From Melanocharis versteri (Eukaryota; Chordata; Aves; Passeriformes; Melanocharitidae): DNA of 64,000 nt. Shown in pieces: positions 1-13,492 of this stretch. The number at the start of each line of letters is the position of its first letter. Positions within the stretch are counted from its first letter, which is position 1. Where the stretch lies: assembly GCA_013397845.1 (NCBI GenBank), contig VZTG01004272.1, positions 62,001 through 126,000 of the forward strand, given 5' to 3'. Made by a program: the position numbers and the translations under genes. The notes under the pieces were generated by a model. It ran no database searches and was not told where the DNA came from. It saw only the letters and a list, made by a program, of their open reading frames with translations.

Positions 1-313
1 CTCAATCCCAAGGAAGTAACTCGAGAGAGACGCCTCCACTTTTGAGGAGAACTCTCCACATACTCAGAGGGTATGTAAGAGATTTCTGATTTTATGAAAA
101 TTATAGTGGTCTGTTATAGCTTGTAAAAGTGCTGTCTGTCAGTCATGAATTTTTGCTTATCTTTTCCCATGCATTCAAGGCAGGGTGTTTATTGCTGGCT
201 AAGGATGTTTTCAGCTGAGATAACTCACCACAAGGCAAGCTTATTCTGGCCTAGTTTAGCCTTCTGGGGTGAAGAGAGAAGTTCTGTGTCAGGGGGTGAA
301 AGGTCCTGTCACA
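1..313 (-). mobile_element. Solo or partial LTR, avian ERV type, cut by window edge
   Basis: This stretch aligns by eye, with gaps, to the LTR at about 45742-46058. Shared blocks include the opening CTCAATCCC, the block around TTATAGcTTGTAAAA, a TCTTTTCCCA-like block, and an end reading CCTGTCACA here and CCTGCCACA there. In the - orientation the element therefore begins with TGTGACAGGAC at position 313. The part present is the U3 side. The R-U5 side, with the poly(A) signal seen in the other copy, would lie before position 1. The TATA-like site is degraded here (TTATAG near 115). The copy is clearly more diverged than a recent insertion would be. No retroviral coding sequence adjoins it inside the window. 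The homology is seen directly; the ERV class is inferred. Confidence 0.6.
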
Positions 314-3300
314 CCCTTGACCTTGAAATCAGTCCCAGCTCTTAACTTTACTGCAGAGTGGGCAGGTGGGAGTAGAGATGACTGAACTCTGAAGCCTGCC
401 TTTCTCTCCTGGGCTGAGATGTGCTTACCCTGGTTTCTCCATGGGTTGTGTGAGAAGCGAGTTAATGGGAGTTGGCTTTCGCAGGGTGTTACATGGATTA
501 ATTGATATTAAATATTATACTGTTGTTAATATTAAGATAACGATATGCGTTATAAAGTGGTTGATGTTGTTACAACGGCCTAGTGGCGAGGTTGGCTTTC
601 ACGAGGATGGTTTTGTGTGTTGTAATGTGGGTTTGTGAGTTTACATTGGACAGACTGCTGCTAGCCAAACCTTTGAGACACCACCTTAAGAGGAGTAGAA
701 CTTCACCCAATGATAACCCTGATGACCACAGAGACAAAACTACGTCAGTGCCGAAAAGAGTGACATGGTGTGAGACTATGTAAAATCAAAATCAGTGTGC
801 CTCGAGCTGATGCAATACCAGAGGTGTAAAAGGCAGAGCCACCATCCTGTGCATGAGCCTCTGGCGTTTGGCCACGCTCACAGTGCTGTTCCTTTTGCTT
901 TGCGAATTTTCTATTGTTCTCAAAAAAACCTTTATCGCTCATTCACACTCGGGGTCTGGGTCGTTTGTAACAGGCTGTGTCTTGCTAATGTTTGTGCTGA
1001 GTGTGCTGCTCTGGCATGTCTATGGACTTCTCTACACATTGCAAGCTTCTACTCATAAAAATGCAAGCAAGGAAGCTCAATTCCTTTTTCTATGCATCAG
1101 CCACGTGCTCCCTTTAGGGCTTGAGTGAGATAAAGATTCCTCATAACACACTTATGTGCAAAAGTGAATTTTTATTCAAAACATGCAATCAGGTCTGATT
1201 TTTTTTATAAACAGTCGCTACACCCACAATTCATTTTAAGGTCTTATATAATCTCTAGTCCATGAATAAACCTTTGAGCTGGAAAGCAATGAACTGCAAG
1301 AAAGAATTACATTTCTACACCAATGGCTAAAGTCTAATCACACCTACCAAAGCAGACAATTTCTGAAAGAATGGCAAATTCATTTTCCTGTAGACACACA
1401 GTTGATAAATATAACATGCTGTTGGCAAATGTAGTAATTTTTCAACTTTTGAAAACCTTTGAAGTTCACTATAGCCAAAAAGACTGTGTCAGATGCAGGA
1501 TTGGGATTCCTTATCCATCTCCAATTGTACCAAAAAGCCCCACCCTACACAAGAACTTGGACTGGCAACATCCCACAAGAGCAATGATGAAAAACATGCT
1601 GCAAACCGGTGTTTCTGTTCATGACCTTGTCCTATTTTGATGGTTGTTTTCTGTTTTAAGGGGCTTAAAAACAGCATCTGCCCAGTTATTGCTGCAGTAT
1701 AAGCATGCAAGCCACCAATTCAAATGTGAAATGTCTGGGTGACAATGTACAAACTCCTGCAATGTCTTACTTACAAATACTTCTCCTATAGCTGTAATTT
1801 GATTTGTAGTTTGTGTATTTGTCTCGAAATCAATGCCTGTATTCAGAGCTATCTGACTCATGAGCTGCAGATGAAGGTTGCTGGGCACCTGACCTGAGCT
1901 GTGAGCCAAGCTCCACGCTGCCCTCCATACACATTAATGTGATGCTAAAAAACAGGTGTTGCTCATGGTGTGGGGTTTTTCTCTTGATGGCTCTTTGCAC
2001 AGGGAGGGAAGACACCTGAGGGACTCATTTCATGGTCCTACTTTGAGTTTGGGATTTTAGGATTAAAACAAAGGTAAGAGGCTTTAAAAAAGCAATTTAG
2101 TAAATTCACTGAGCTTTCATTTACTATTCCTACTGTTTGCTTGTATTTCTTTGGGCACTGAGGAAACAGATCTCCAATGCGAGGCAATTGCTGTGGGTTT
2201 ATTACTCTAATATTTATTTTTTGCTTTTTGTATGTTTATGAAGAACTTACATTAAATTTTGAGTTTTGAAAGTTTAACCTAATATGTACAAGGCACTCTT
2301 CAGTTGCTTTTTGTTAACTTGTATTTGCATCCTGTCTGCTGGTTTGGCTCTGTTGGAGATCCTTCTCTGTTCGTTTTTATAAGGCCTCATTCAATAGAGG
2401 ATGTTTATAAAATCATTCTGGAGCCATAATAGTTGGCTTTCTGCTTCTTATTTCTCCTTTCTAAATTTGACCTTACTGTTGGTTTCATGTCTTTGAATTT
2501 TAAATGGACATTTTGAATTATTCTCCTGTGGCATTTTAAATAGATTAATTACTAGATAGCATGCAGAATACCTTCTTAGTGTGACAGGCTATTTCCACCT
2601 GTCTAATGCATATTAAAGTTTACCCTCTTGCATCAGCAATGGCCTATCCACGGTGTTAGTTGTACCAGTGAACACTTAGAAAATCTCAACCCTTCAAGAC
2701 AGATTTAGAGCCAGGTGGCTTCTACACCCTGTGTTCATTTGCTGGATGAGTTCATCTGGACATTTTGTTGTGCTCACTGAAGGAAATGGGTCTGGAATAG
2801 AGAGCAGATTAAAAGTGAGCGGTGGTCATCGAGTCTTTAATATTGCCCCTGACTGTTGTCTGTAGACATTAGAAAGAAAACTGATAAATGTTGCTATTCC
2901 AGTCCCACTTGTCAATGACACATTTCCAACCCTGTACCAGTGCAGACCAGTGTGCTGCCGGTACTGACAGCAGCAGCAAGCACTGCTGTGCCTGTGAGCA
3001 AACAGCAGAGGCTCCTAGTTCCAGGTTTCTCTGCTTGCCTTCAGCACCATCATCTTCCCATGGGAATCCCACTGCCTGCTCCTGCCTGAAGAAGAGGTTT
3101 TTTGACTGGCTATATTATTATACAGGTGTTGTTCCTGAGACACTGGAAGGTGAGACAGATGTTGTCACTACCTGGCTCTTTTACTGAGGGAACTGGGAAT
3201 AGAAGGGTTTGAGTACTTCATCTTCGTAATTTCCTTACTTTGAAGTGTTACCTTTGTTGTCTAACACCAGGATTTCTCAAACCACTCCCCATGAAAAAGT

Positions 3301-6300
3301 TCCTTTGCTCCATTGACTTACACTTCAGACACAGTTTGCATTGCAAAGAATTCAGTGATTTGCTAAGGAATTAACTGGTTTTGAAAGAAAAAGCCTTTAA
3401 GAATGAGAATATGCTTGCTCAGAGACTCCCTAAGATGTGTAGTAGCTATTAATACCCTTCTGTGCTCTTTGCCAGTACGTGTTTTGCTTGCAATAGGTGT
3501 GAATAGCTTGTGCTGGCAGTTGGTGCTAAGGTTGTGTTTGTGGTGGGTGTTGTTGCTTTAGTGCCATTTTCTTTCAGCATTACAGTGTGAAAGGAGTGCT
3601 CTGGTTTTGAACCTTGCTGAGAAAGACCCGAAACGCTGATAGCTCTCTTATTGTCAGGTTTTATTAAGTGCAAGAGGTGGCTGTTCTCCTGTGCCTGAGG
3701 GAGGTCTGGAGCTGTTGCCAGCACTTACTGAGATAATAATCCTCGCAACAAATAGCTACAGAGAGAGCAACATATGGATTAAAGGTGTGACAGGTAGCTT
3801 ATTTATATGTCAAAATGGACAGGCCTCAAAGGTTGATTTAGCTGGTTTGGATTGGGCTTGGCTGAATTTCAGTAAAGGCCCTTTTATTAAAATTATGTCA
3901 CTCTTGTAAAATAAGGTGACTTTGTCTGGACTTAGTAGTGCTAGTGACTACATAGTCAGGCAATCAGATATCAGTGGAAATACCAATAAATATAAAAGTG
4001 GTAATACCCAAGGGTTTGTGAGAATATTGGTGATATAATAGGAGTTTATGGACACTGCTTTCCATAGAGTGATTTTCCCCACAGACTGAAGTGTCTATCT
4101 AATTCAGATAACTTTTCTGTATCATCATGACCTTAGTGATTTTGTTGCTCTGTTCTTGAAATCCTGTATAGGATAGCCATGATATAGGACAGACAAGGAA
4201 TTCAGGAAATATAAAGGAGTAGCTTGGTAAAAATGTGCTGAAATATGAAAAATGCTATTCTTGAGCCTGTTAAAATAGAACCCTTTCTGGTGATCTCAAC
4301 AGGGCCATTGTTTTTAAATACTTCCCCCCAATGCTGTTTTTCTCTTTGGTGTCACTGTTTTATTGTAGTTGTTTAAAATAATAAGCTCAAGTGAAAATGC
4401 TGATGCAGTACAGCATGCTGCACTGCCAGTGCAGGGAGATTAGATTGGGGTGTTCAATTAACCCTGCAGCTATAATTTAAAGCGGGACATACAGCAGATG
4501 TGCTTTGTGCATAACTTGTTCCCTAATGCAGGGCTAATGCACCTGTTCATGAGCTGAAATGGGAAGGGAAAGTCCGTTTTATTAATGCTGCTAACTGGTT
4601 ATTTAGTGTTTGTGAAACACGGTGTCATGTGAAATATTACCCACACTGTTAGAAATAATGCAAAGCCAGAAACAGTCTGATTTGTATAGAGAGCAGTGAG
4701 TAGCCACTCCTAGATTATGAATAACCAGGAGAAAAATATTCCAAAGAACCATTTCTGTGCTTGAAGGGGGCGCACGTGCTGTACACTTGGATCCTGGTGA
4801 CCGAGGAGTGTGGCAGGAGGTCTGTGGCATGGGGACAGAGTCTCTCTTTGGGGCTTGTGAAGTCCTTTAGAGCTGCTTGCCCTCTGATAAGTACTCAGGT
4901 GAGCTCTGGAAGCTGCTGTCGGCAGCAGGGGAGTAATGACTGCCCAGGGCTGCAGCAGTGCCCAGGGCGTTTGGACGCGCAGGTTTCGTGTTTTAACACA
5001 GACCTGGGAAAAGACAGCCTTCTGAAATTCTGTGGAAACGTGCCTCCAAAAGGCTATGAAAGGCCCCCAAAGTAATCACTGCAGTGGGTCTCTCCTGTGG
5101 GGGTGGCCCTGCTGATTCCCAGTGCCTGGAAAGCAGCAGGACTCCTTTGGCTTTGAAGATTTGGAGAGATTTGCTCATTTTCATCTCCTGTCTTCTCCCC
5201 AGGCCACCAGACCTGTCCAGTTGAAGGACAGATTTTCCAAGCACAGTCTTTAGGCTGCAGGGTTTCCTCTGTAGTTTAGGCTTTCATGTGACTTTTATTA
5301 TTAATTGCTTTTACCCAAAGGAAGAAAAGAAAGGGAAGAAAATCAGCAGTATGGTAGAGTATAATGAGAAAAGAAAGCAAAAGCATTTCCAGGAGGGAAA
5401 GTGAACTACTGAAGAAAGTAATAAAAGGAAAGTTACATTTTTTCCCCCCAACATGTCCTAAAAAATAAATTACTAAACACAGAGCTGTGTTGAGAGTTTG
5501 GTCTGTAAATTTCCAGTGGAAAGTCTGAGCTGCATTTCAGGCTGCAGGAAGCAAGATTTTTATTGCTGGTGCTAGCAAAACCCAGGTGGTAGTATCTCAT
5601 CCAGGGTGTCTCAGCAAATTCAATCCTGTGTGACTTCTACTTAACCTACTCCCAGAGAAGTTCTTATATCAAAGTATGTGAGAAATTTCCTGTCCAGAGA
5701 AACGGAGACGTCTCTAGCACAGTTCAGCCAGGAGGTGTAGGAGATCCCTTCTTGATGATGGCTTCTAGAGGAGAACAGAATACAAGAGAGGTGTTAGGAA
5801 GCATTTTTACTGCACCATCATTGCCTGATTCTGCAGTCACTGATTCATCCAGTGCACATCTTCCGTGGTGCTGGGGTAAATGTGCTAATGTAGAAACTAG
5901 CCTTCAAGCTATAGAAATTAATCCTGTTTTGTTTCAAGTTCTTGGTTTCTTTGCTTGCTTGCAATCTATATGAAATGTTTTGTGCAAATGGCAGAAGACT
6001 AGTGGAGAAAAAAAGTAACTGCTTGCACACACTATTTGGCTTTTAAGGCCAAAGGCACCTCTGTGATGATCTACTCCAATCTAATTTCTAGTCTTTCAGG
6101 GCCTTGGACATTGCTGGTGCATGGTTATTGCACTTGGAAGCCTCGTTAGCCGTGTGGAAATTGGGGCAGCTCATACGTAGAGGAACAGTCATGGTAATAA
6201 CATCACCAAATGTTGTTCTCATTCTGGTAGTTATTGAAACACTTTTTATCTGAAATGCTAAAATGTGTGCTGGATTCAATAGAAGTAAGTTCAAAATCCA

Positions 6301-8999
6301 CTTCACTTTATCCTGTATTGGAATGCAGGTGCTAATAGAGCTGCCTCAGTGCCATAAAACATTTCTTCTTCAACTGAACCTTGGTTACTTTTCCTTCTTC
6401 TGCAGTGATCCTCTAGAGATTCACATTCTTGTCTAAATGTTTAAATCTAGTAATACAGATTACGTTGTTATCTGGTCTTCAGGAGTTGAGGCTTTGTATT
6501 TATCAGATTTTGCAAGTAGAGTGTCTCTGATATTTCAAAAAGTTGGGATAATTTCTGTGGTGCGCTTGTTACTTTGATTTATTTTTATTTGCAATATGCA
6601 TCCCAGTTCTGTTTTGTAGTTAACGTTAGCCAGCATAACTTCTAGACAGATTCTTGTCTTCTCAGAGACAACTGATAAATGGGTTTTTAATAAGAGAAAT
6701 CTTGTTTTACTTCTATTTGATTTATTAATGTATGGCCTCAGTACTTATTTCTTTACATTCACTAACTCTGCCAATGTCTCTTATTTTTGAAGTTGCATTC
6801 ACTGTCATAGACCAGGCTTCACTTTCATATCTGACTGCCAAATTTCAGTGCACATCAATGTTAGAAAGTACTCACCCTTCTAATGTCTGCCACCATGCTG
6901 TCCATGAGGAGCAGTATAACTAACCTGGGAGTTAGGTGCTTTTCCTACAATAAGCAAGGCAGCTTAAGATATTTAATTAGCTTGGAACCAGCAGTGATTT
7001 TTTAAAGATTAATTTTCTAATTTTGTTTTGAAAATTCTGTTACTTTGGGTAGGGGGAAAGGTAATTACCATTTTTTAAATTGATCCAGACTTGACATTTT
7101 GTAGAGGAAGAAGGCAAAACAACTTGTGATCCTTCTTCTAATTGTAAAGGTCTTTCTGGTAGCTTTCAAGAAATCTACCTAACTTAGGGCTGCCCAGAGG
7201 CATTAAAATTCTATTTGACAATCTTTGTTTATCTCATAACTTAATTTGTGTATTTGTAGTAGAAAAATCCCTATCATTACACCAAAATATAATTTGGTTT
7301 TAAGTTTTTCCGTATTCATGACATTGCGTGAGGTTGGAAATGCCATCTCAATAGAGTACAGTTACTGATCATAGGAAGTCACTGATGTTTAATTGGTTTA
7401 AAATTATAATAATCTCTGTTTCACTTCCCTGCAGAGTACCACTGAAGAAAAAAAAAAAAAGTCATACTTTGTAAGAGCCCATAAAAACACAATTTCTAGT
7501 ATTAGCTTGAAGGGACTTTAGGCTTAATTACTGGAGACCAGGGTTAAGACTTTATACAGGATCACTGCCAATTAAGCAAGGTCTCTGGTACTTTATCATC
7601 TCTAACGTTATTTTTGGTTATAGTAAAGAAGAGTCAATTTTTCATTAACATTTAAAAATGTTTTTCTTTATGAAATCCTATTCCAATGATCCTTTAAATC
7701 TTTCATAATTAAACCTCTGCTGCAGTTACAAATATTTTCATTATTTCTTCTCAAACCTGCATTTCTGAAAGTTGAACAGCGGTGAATATATGTTAAAGTT
7801 CCTATATAGCATGCAAATTGTGGATGAGCTACAGATTTTTTTTTACCCATTTTGGACTGTTCTGATGTACAAAAGCAATTTGGTAAAATACATTACCAGC
7901 ATCTTTCTGGATATAATAAGGAAACAAGCTGGGTTTTGGTGTGCAATTGTTTAACTGCTTTTTAATGTGTATTATCCATCAGAAGTATGATTCAGCAGCT
8001 GAAGTCCCCTTAATTCCTGGTACATGTAGTTAGTTTTGAGAAGGAGTCCATTTGGATTTGGAGAAGGAGAAAAAGTAGAACAAACACTAAATTTTTAAAT
8101 CTTCTTCGGTCAGAGTCTGAATTCTACTTCTTTTTGTATTTACCACGGAACATACAAGACTTACCCTCGTAAAGGGAACTGAAAGTTCTGAAACAAGGAA
8201 GTTTTGTCTGATAAATGCAATGTAAGCTCCGGGGCGATGCTGCATCCCTCTTGGAGCAAATGGAATCGACATCTTGGTTTAGTGCTGCTCTGTTTTCCCT
8301 TCCCACAGCAATAGTCATAAGTGGGAAAGGACAGAGCATTCCAGTCCAAAGCCCCTACCTGGTCCTTCAGAAACAGAGAGAAGCTGGAGCCTTTTAGACT
8401 TGTTATATGTTGAAATAGCTTTTGTTCTTAAACCAGTGGGATTTTTTGGGTCCAGGTTACCGTGGAGGGCTGCAGATGGAGAAGGTGGGGGCAAGGGCTG
8501 CATATTCCCTTTCAAGGGGGGGTGTGAAGCAGCTTTCTCGTAGTGTCTGCTGCTTAACGGCCCTCACAAGTGCCTGTGAGAATCGAATGCAGCCTAAAAG
8601 AGGCCAGCACGGCTAACACTCTGCTTGACTCACGGGTCACAGGCAGCAGACAGACAGCACCTGGTGGAAAAATACGGCTCCAGGCAGTAGCTTGAGCTGC
8701 AGTAGCCATAAGGTGGTGCCTGGATTGAGGATTTACAGGAAGGGTGGGGAGGTGGAAAGCCAAGAGCTTTCAGGAAAGGCTGGCTCCTGAACATGGCCAG
8801 GAGAGGCTTCCTTGAAAGGCTTTGGGGCTCAGGGCTCGGGGTCCTGGGTTCTCCCCTGAGGCACCCGAGTGGATGGTGAGGGTCCTTTCCAGTGGGGTGG
8901 GGTGTCAATAAGGTCCCAGTGCAATGGCTACTCTTACGAGCAGATCTTCGCTCACGGTGAGAGAGAAAAGCAGGAAACAGAGCCCTGCAGTGCTGGCTG
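314..8999. other. Unique AT-rich non-coding DNA
   Basis: I see no gene in this interval. Open frames are short (about 100 codons at most), overlap on both strands, and resemble no family I know. Simple features are a run of 13 A at 7448-7460 and a purine-rich patch around 5320-5400. A somewhat GC-richer patch at about 4760-5250 gives the 104- and 83-codon open frames on opposite strands, which is expected by chance at that composition. The stretch 8420-8990 becomes GC-richer just before the CR1 element but shows no clear CR1 match. Confidence 0.6.
7448..7460 (+). repeat. Poly(A) run, 13 bases
   Basis: A homopolymer run of 13 A lies between GAAG and GTCATAC. No polyadenylation signal followed by a gene-like body precedes it, and no target-site duplication was seen. 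I read it as a simple repeat and not the tail of a processed pseudogene. Confidence 0.8.
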
Positions 9000-9580
9000 C
9001 CTTAAAAAAGGGGTCACCAGCAGGTCGAGGCAGGTGATTTTCCCCGTCTGGTCTGCCCTTGTGAGACCCCACCTGGAGTTCTGCATCTGCTTCTGTGGTC
9101 CTCAACACGGATGTGGAACTCCTGGAGCAATTTCAGAGGAGGTCACAGAGCTGCTCCCAGGCCCAGAGCCCCTCTGCTCTGTGCCAGGCTGGGAGAGCTG
9201 GGAGTGCTCACCTGGAGAGGAGAAGGCTCCAGGGAGAGCTCAGAGCCCCTTCCAGGGCCTAAAGGGGCTCCAGGAGAGCTGGAGAGGGACTGGGGACAAG
9301 GCATGGAGGGACAGGACACAGGGAATGGCTTCCCAGTGCCAGAGGGCAGGGATGGATGGGATATTGGGAAGGAATTCTTCCGTGTGAAGGTGGTGAGGCC
9401 CTGGCACAGGGTGCCCAGAGAAGCTGTGGCTGCCCCTGGATCCCTGGCAGTGTCCAACGCCGGGTTGGATGAGGCTTGGAGCAGCCTGGATTAGTGGAAG
9501 GTTTTCCTGCCCACGCCAGGGCGTGGGACTGAATGAGTTTTAAGTTCCCTTTGAGTTCAGACCATTTGGGGATTCTATGA
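9000..9580 (+). mobile_element. CR1 LINE, 5'-truncated 3' end
   Basis: The sequence carries the conserved CR1 blocks in sense order: CCAGCAGGTCGAGG, GTGAGACCCCACCTGGAGT, GGAGAAGGCTCCAG, and a closing GATTCTATGA that matches the CR1 3' octamer tail (ATTCTATG). The middle has the GC-rich variant CTGTGGCTGCCCCTGGATCC typical of songbird CR1 copies. Its body is close to identical to the copy at 49335-49918 across about 250 bases. CR1 elements are non-LTR retrotransposons that insert as 5'-truncated copies without clear target duplications, as seen here. The 172-, 127- and 124-codon open frames across this region are by-products of the repeat and are not host genes. Confidence 0.9.
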
Positions 9581-10706
9581 AGACAGCACTTACTTTGTTT
9601 ATTATACAACTTTCTGTTTTGATTATTATGCAAAACTCCAAATATTTTTGCATTTCAAGTGCAATTAAACAGGACATGTGTTACATTGAGAACATGAGAG
9701 AACATTTTTATTATGCTGAAAAGATTTTCTGCATATAACTAAGCGGTTGTTGGCATTACCAATTGCGTCTTGAGAAGTGCTCATGATTAAAGAATCTGCA
9801 TGTGGACCAAAGGCCAGAGTAGTAGCTGCAGTGTGAAAGCATTTTCTCCCTGGAGCAGGAATCTGTCTGGCTATAATCACATAGCTATTGGTTCATGATG
9901 CGTTGTGTGTTCATGGCTCCAACTGTTAATCCTGGTTTTTGCAGCCCTTTCCTCTGAAACATTCTTTGGTGTCAATTTTTTGCAATAAGAAATATGGAAC
10001 AGCTGAGCAGGTGGAGTAGTGGACAAGGATTTGCTGGCTAAACTTGGTGTGAAAACTGAGATTAAGGCCAGACAACTCCTACAGTACACAGGGTGTTACC
10101 TTGAATATCCATGAAATTAGAGAGAATTGGAGCTCTGGAGAAAATGTAATAATTGAACAGTTGGAGCCTGACCAGGAGTCCCACCGCTGGAAGATGGCAA
10201 GAAAATCAGAGAATAGGGGGCTCCAAAAAGGAGCTGCATCTGGCTTTGCAAATATATGTGCTTGGGTTGTATTCATCCCTTTTGTCTTTGCACACAGGAC
10301 ATAGTGCCAGGGATTAATTTGTTTCACTGTGGAGTCTGTGTAAGTTTATTTTTGGTGTAGCTCTGAGGCATGTTAGTATATATTTATGTACAGCTTTAGT
10401 GTAAGATTAGAGAAAAAAGGTAATTAAAAGGCACCAAAAAACCAGACTAAGTGCCGGAGAGTGCAACACACATTGAGAGGACTGTATGCATGATACATTT
10501 CATTCTGGTTTAGTTGACCATCTCTTCCTCGTTTTGGAGAGTTTGGGGATCTAAATTAGTAATTTTCATACCTAAACTAGCATATTTTCAGATTGCTTGT
10601 TAATTTATTGATTATTAGACTATTTTTCTTTTCCAAAGGAAAATGCCTGCACTTAGCAATGTATTAGAAAGTATTAAATTATCACAACTTATTTGTGTTC
10701 AGATAA
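9581..10706. other. Unique non-coding DNA between two CR1 copies
   Basis: No gene or repeat was recognised. Open frames are at most about 82 codons and overlap on opposite strands around 10079-10327. Confidence 0.55.
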
Positions 10707-11115
10707 CAGAATCACAGAATGACTTTCATCAGGAGGTTGTTTCCACATGACTGGCTCCAAGGTTTGCTTCAACTTCCAAGTTAGATCAGATTGCCTAAGG
10801 ACTGTCCAAGGATGGGGTATTTCACAACTTCTTACGGTTCCAAGTGTTCGATAACCCTTTTCCTGAACTTTTTCTGGTGTGGTGGTTGACAGCATTAAGG
10901 TTCACCACCGAGTTTCCTCTTTGGATGGTTAAACAAACCCATCTCTCAGCCTCTTCTCTCAGGTGCCATGGCAGCCCTTTATCATCTTGGTAACCCTCCC
11001 CTGGGCTCATTCCAGTGCATCCATGCCTTTCTTATGCTTGGGAGCCCAAATCAGGACACAGTAAGCCAGGTTTAGTCTCAGGAGTGGGACACCAAGAGGA
11101 ACAATCCCTTTCTGA
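10707..11115 (-). mobile_element. Old, diverged CR1 LINE 3' end (antisense)
   Basis: The left edge is AGAATCACAGAATGA, the antisense form of the CR1 3' tail. The order of later blocks follows the CR1 consensus: a CCAAGTGTTCGATAACCC region, CAGCCTCTTCTCTCAGG, CTTGGTAACCCTCCCCTGGGCTC, CCTTTCTTATGCTTGGGAGCCC, and TTTAGTCTCAGGAGTG. Substitutions are much more frequent than in the copies at 9000 and 49335, so this is an old insertion. The right edge is approximate. Confidence 0.8.
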
Positions 11116-13492
11116 TACGGGATGGGGATCTTGGTAATGAATGTCCAAGGTGTTAATGATGCTGGGATACATGGCTGTTTTTGTGAGAAATATGGATCCT
11201 AACTAGTAGCTCGAGTGCTCTGAGTCTCTGTCCAGAGCACCGTGTGTGTGTCCACATGGATCCATGCAGGTGCACAGAACCTGCAGAAGAGATACACAAT
11301 TTGTATTTTTGGATATAAATCTGGGATCTGATTTCCTTTCACAACTAAAAAACGTAAAATAATAGGAGCTATTGGCTCTGGTTTAAGTGTGAAAGAGTAC
11401 TGTTCCTCTGCATTTTTAGCAGTTGCTTTGTAGAATTTGTTTTATACCTTTGTCACATAATTAAGAGACTCTTGAATGGCCCCTCTTCAGCACCCATGCT
11501 GTAAATTCAAATGTGTTGGAAAAGCCATGATTTCCTGGAAGCTTTCACTTTGATCTGCTACTAAATTTGATATCCCTAGTTTCAGTCAGATTGATTAGAC
11601 ACTCTCATGTCTAACTAATGCATTGAGTTGCTAATGATCAGCATTAATCATTATTATCTAAGTGGGTAAAATGTACATTATCCATTACTCTGGTTGTGGT
11701 TGTGAGTTATGACAGACAGCTGTCAGGCAAATGTTTCTTTTGGCAAATACAGAAATGCACCCCTTAATTTGTTTTTTCTTTCCCTGATTAGAGCAAGCTG
11801 AAGCCTTCAGCAGAGGAGAGATGGATAAAATGCTGGGTAAATGGCCATTACCTTCAGGGAGATAGCTCAGATTGGAAACTGGTGTTCCAAACCAAGGGAT
11901 ACCCTACAGAGAATAGGGAATGAAGATTTATTCCACCATTTGATGTCAGTATATGCTCACTCTTAAAACTAGACAGAATTTTTTTCCTTTCCAGGGAGAC
12001 TTCTGGGTAAAGGCCATTTGCCACCTTTGAGTGTTCCTTGCTGTCCAGATGTTATTGATGCCAATTGACCGAGGAAGTAGGTAAACAGTGATTCTCAAAT
12101 GTCCTTACAAGTGCTGCCTGCTTTCCCTTGCAGAAGAGATTACTTTTGTGTGATGGAGTAGTGGTTTCTAGGTTTAGGGTGTTTGTGGGGGACTTTACAG
12201 GTGGGGGTTCATTACTGCTCAAGGAACTTGCAGTGGTCTCAGCAATTCATTATTTCTTTGATGCTCTGTGTTGAGAAAAGTGCCTTCTCATTGGACATTA
12301 TTTCTGTAGCAGCCCCCTTTTTGAGGCCTGCTCTCCCAGTCCTCTCCCTGCCTCAAACTGTGGTGGAGATACTGAAAAATTCCACTCTTGCCCAATTTGC
12401 ATCCTCTCCCCTCCCTCAGCTTTCCTTTTGAGCCTTTGCAATGCAGAAGTAGTGAGGGAGCTGGATTTGAGCCTTCCCTGGATCAACAACAGCAGAGGAG
12501 GCAGCTGTTATCAAATACCTTGTGTCTAACCTTCCACAAAATTCCCTCTTTGTTTTCTACTAGGCTGAGTCTATCATTACAATTACTAATTGCCCTGCGA
12601 GTACTTCTCTGCTCTAAATGCTTCCTTTATTGTTATGGTGAGCAATTTCTTTGATAATATAGTCCATTGGAAAATGAAATTGAGATTTAAATAGAGATCT
12701 ATTTGGTTCTAAATAGTTTAATTTTTCTCAAACTGAAAAGGCAGTTTTGGAATACCATGGAGTACTTGTGTGTGGAAGATGATTTTCCTGAGTCTATATG
12801 TTCACAAACTTCTACTTGCATGTCAGAATAATTGTTTTCAAATAATTAGTACATTTGACTTGGTGTTGACATTTAATAGTCTTTGAAATATTCTTTAAGC
12901 CTTTTAAATCAATTTTTATAAATCAGTAATTTAAATTGGACACTATTTTAGATAGAAAACTCTGTCATTCCTGGGGTTTTTGAAAGCTGCAGGAAGGAAA
13001 AACGTGCTGCTGAAACAGAACTGAATTTCACAGATAGTCATAGCAATGTGGGACTGGATTCCCTGTGACTTCAGAAAAACAAGATCATGCTTGGCACTGC
13101 AGCCAGCCAGGGAACTTGCAGAGACTGGAAAAATGCTAACACTCACAATGCTCGATGCATTATTTCAATGTTCTCAATTTAAAGTGAATATCTAGAAGAA
13201 AGACCAACAAAGTAAAAAAAAGCATAGGTTATGACCTAGGTCATCCAGCCAAAACTTCTGAGTAAAACTTCCAATGTGTTTGAACTGAATGGGCAGGCAG
13301 GCTTGGGAAACATATTTTAGTACTGTGAAGGTCTGTTTGCAAAAGAGTAGCAAATCCCATGCTGTGGTTTAAAGTTAAACCCATGAAAATGCCTGTAGGA
13401 TTGAAATCTGGCCTTAAAAATAAATAAATGTATTTTTTGATTGTCTTAGGTTACAATGTAAGAAGTAACCGAAAGTATGTATTTTATCACCG
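11116..13492. other. Unique non-coding DNA, with a motif-dense patch
   Basis: No gene was recognised. The patch 11600-11760 is dense in AT-rich homeodomain-type words and has two inverted TGACAG motifs at 11710-11725 (reported as a finding). The interval 12180-12660 holds overlapping open frames up to 88 codons on both strands with no recognisable product. Confidence 0.5.

Noticed and set aside
7430..7470. Processed pseudogene tail at the A13 run
   Set aside because: No gene-like body, poly(A) signal or flanking duplication precedes the run.
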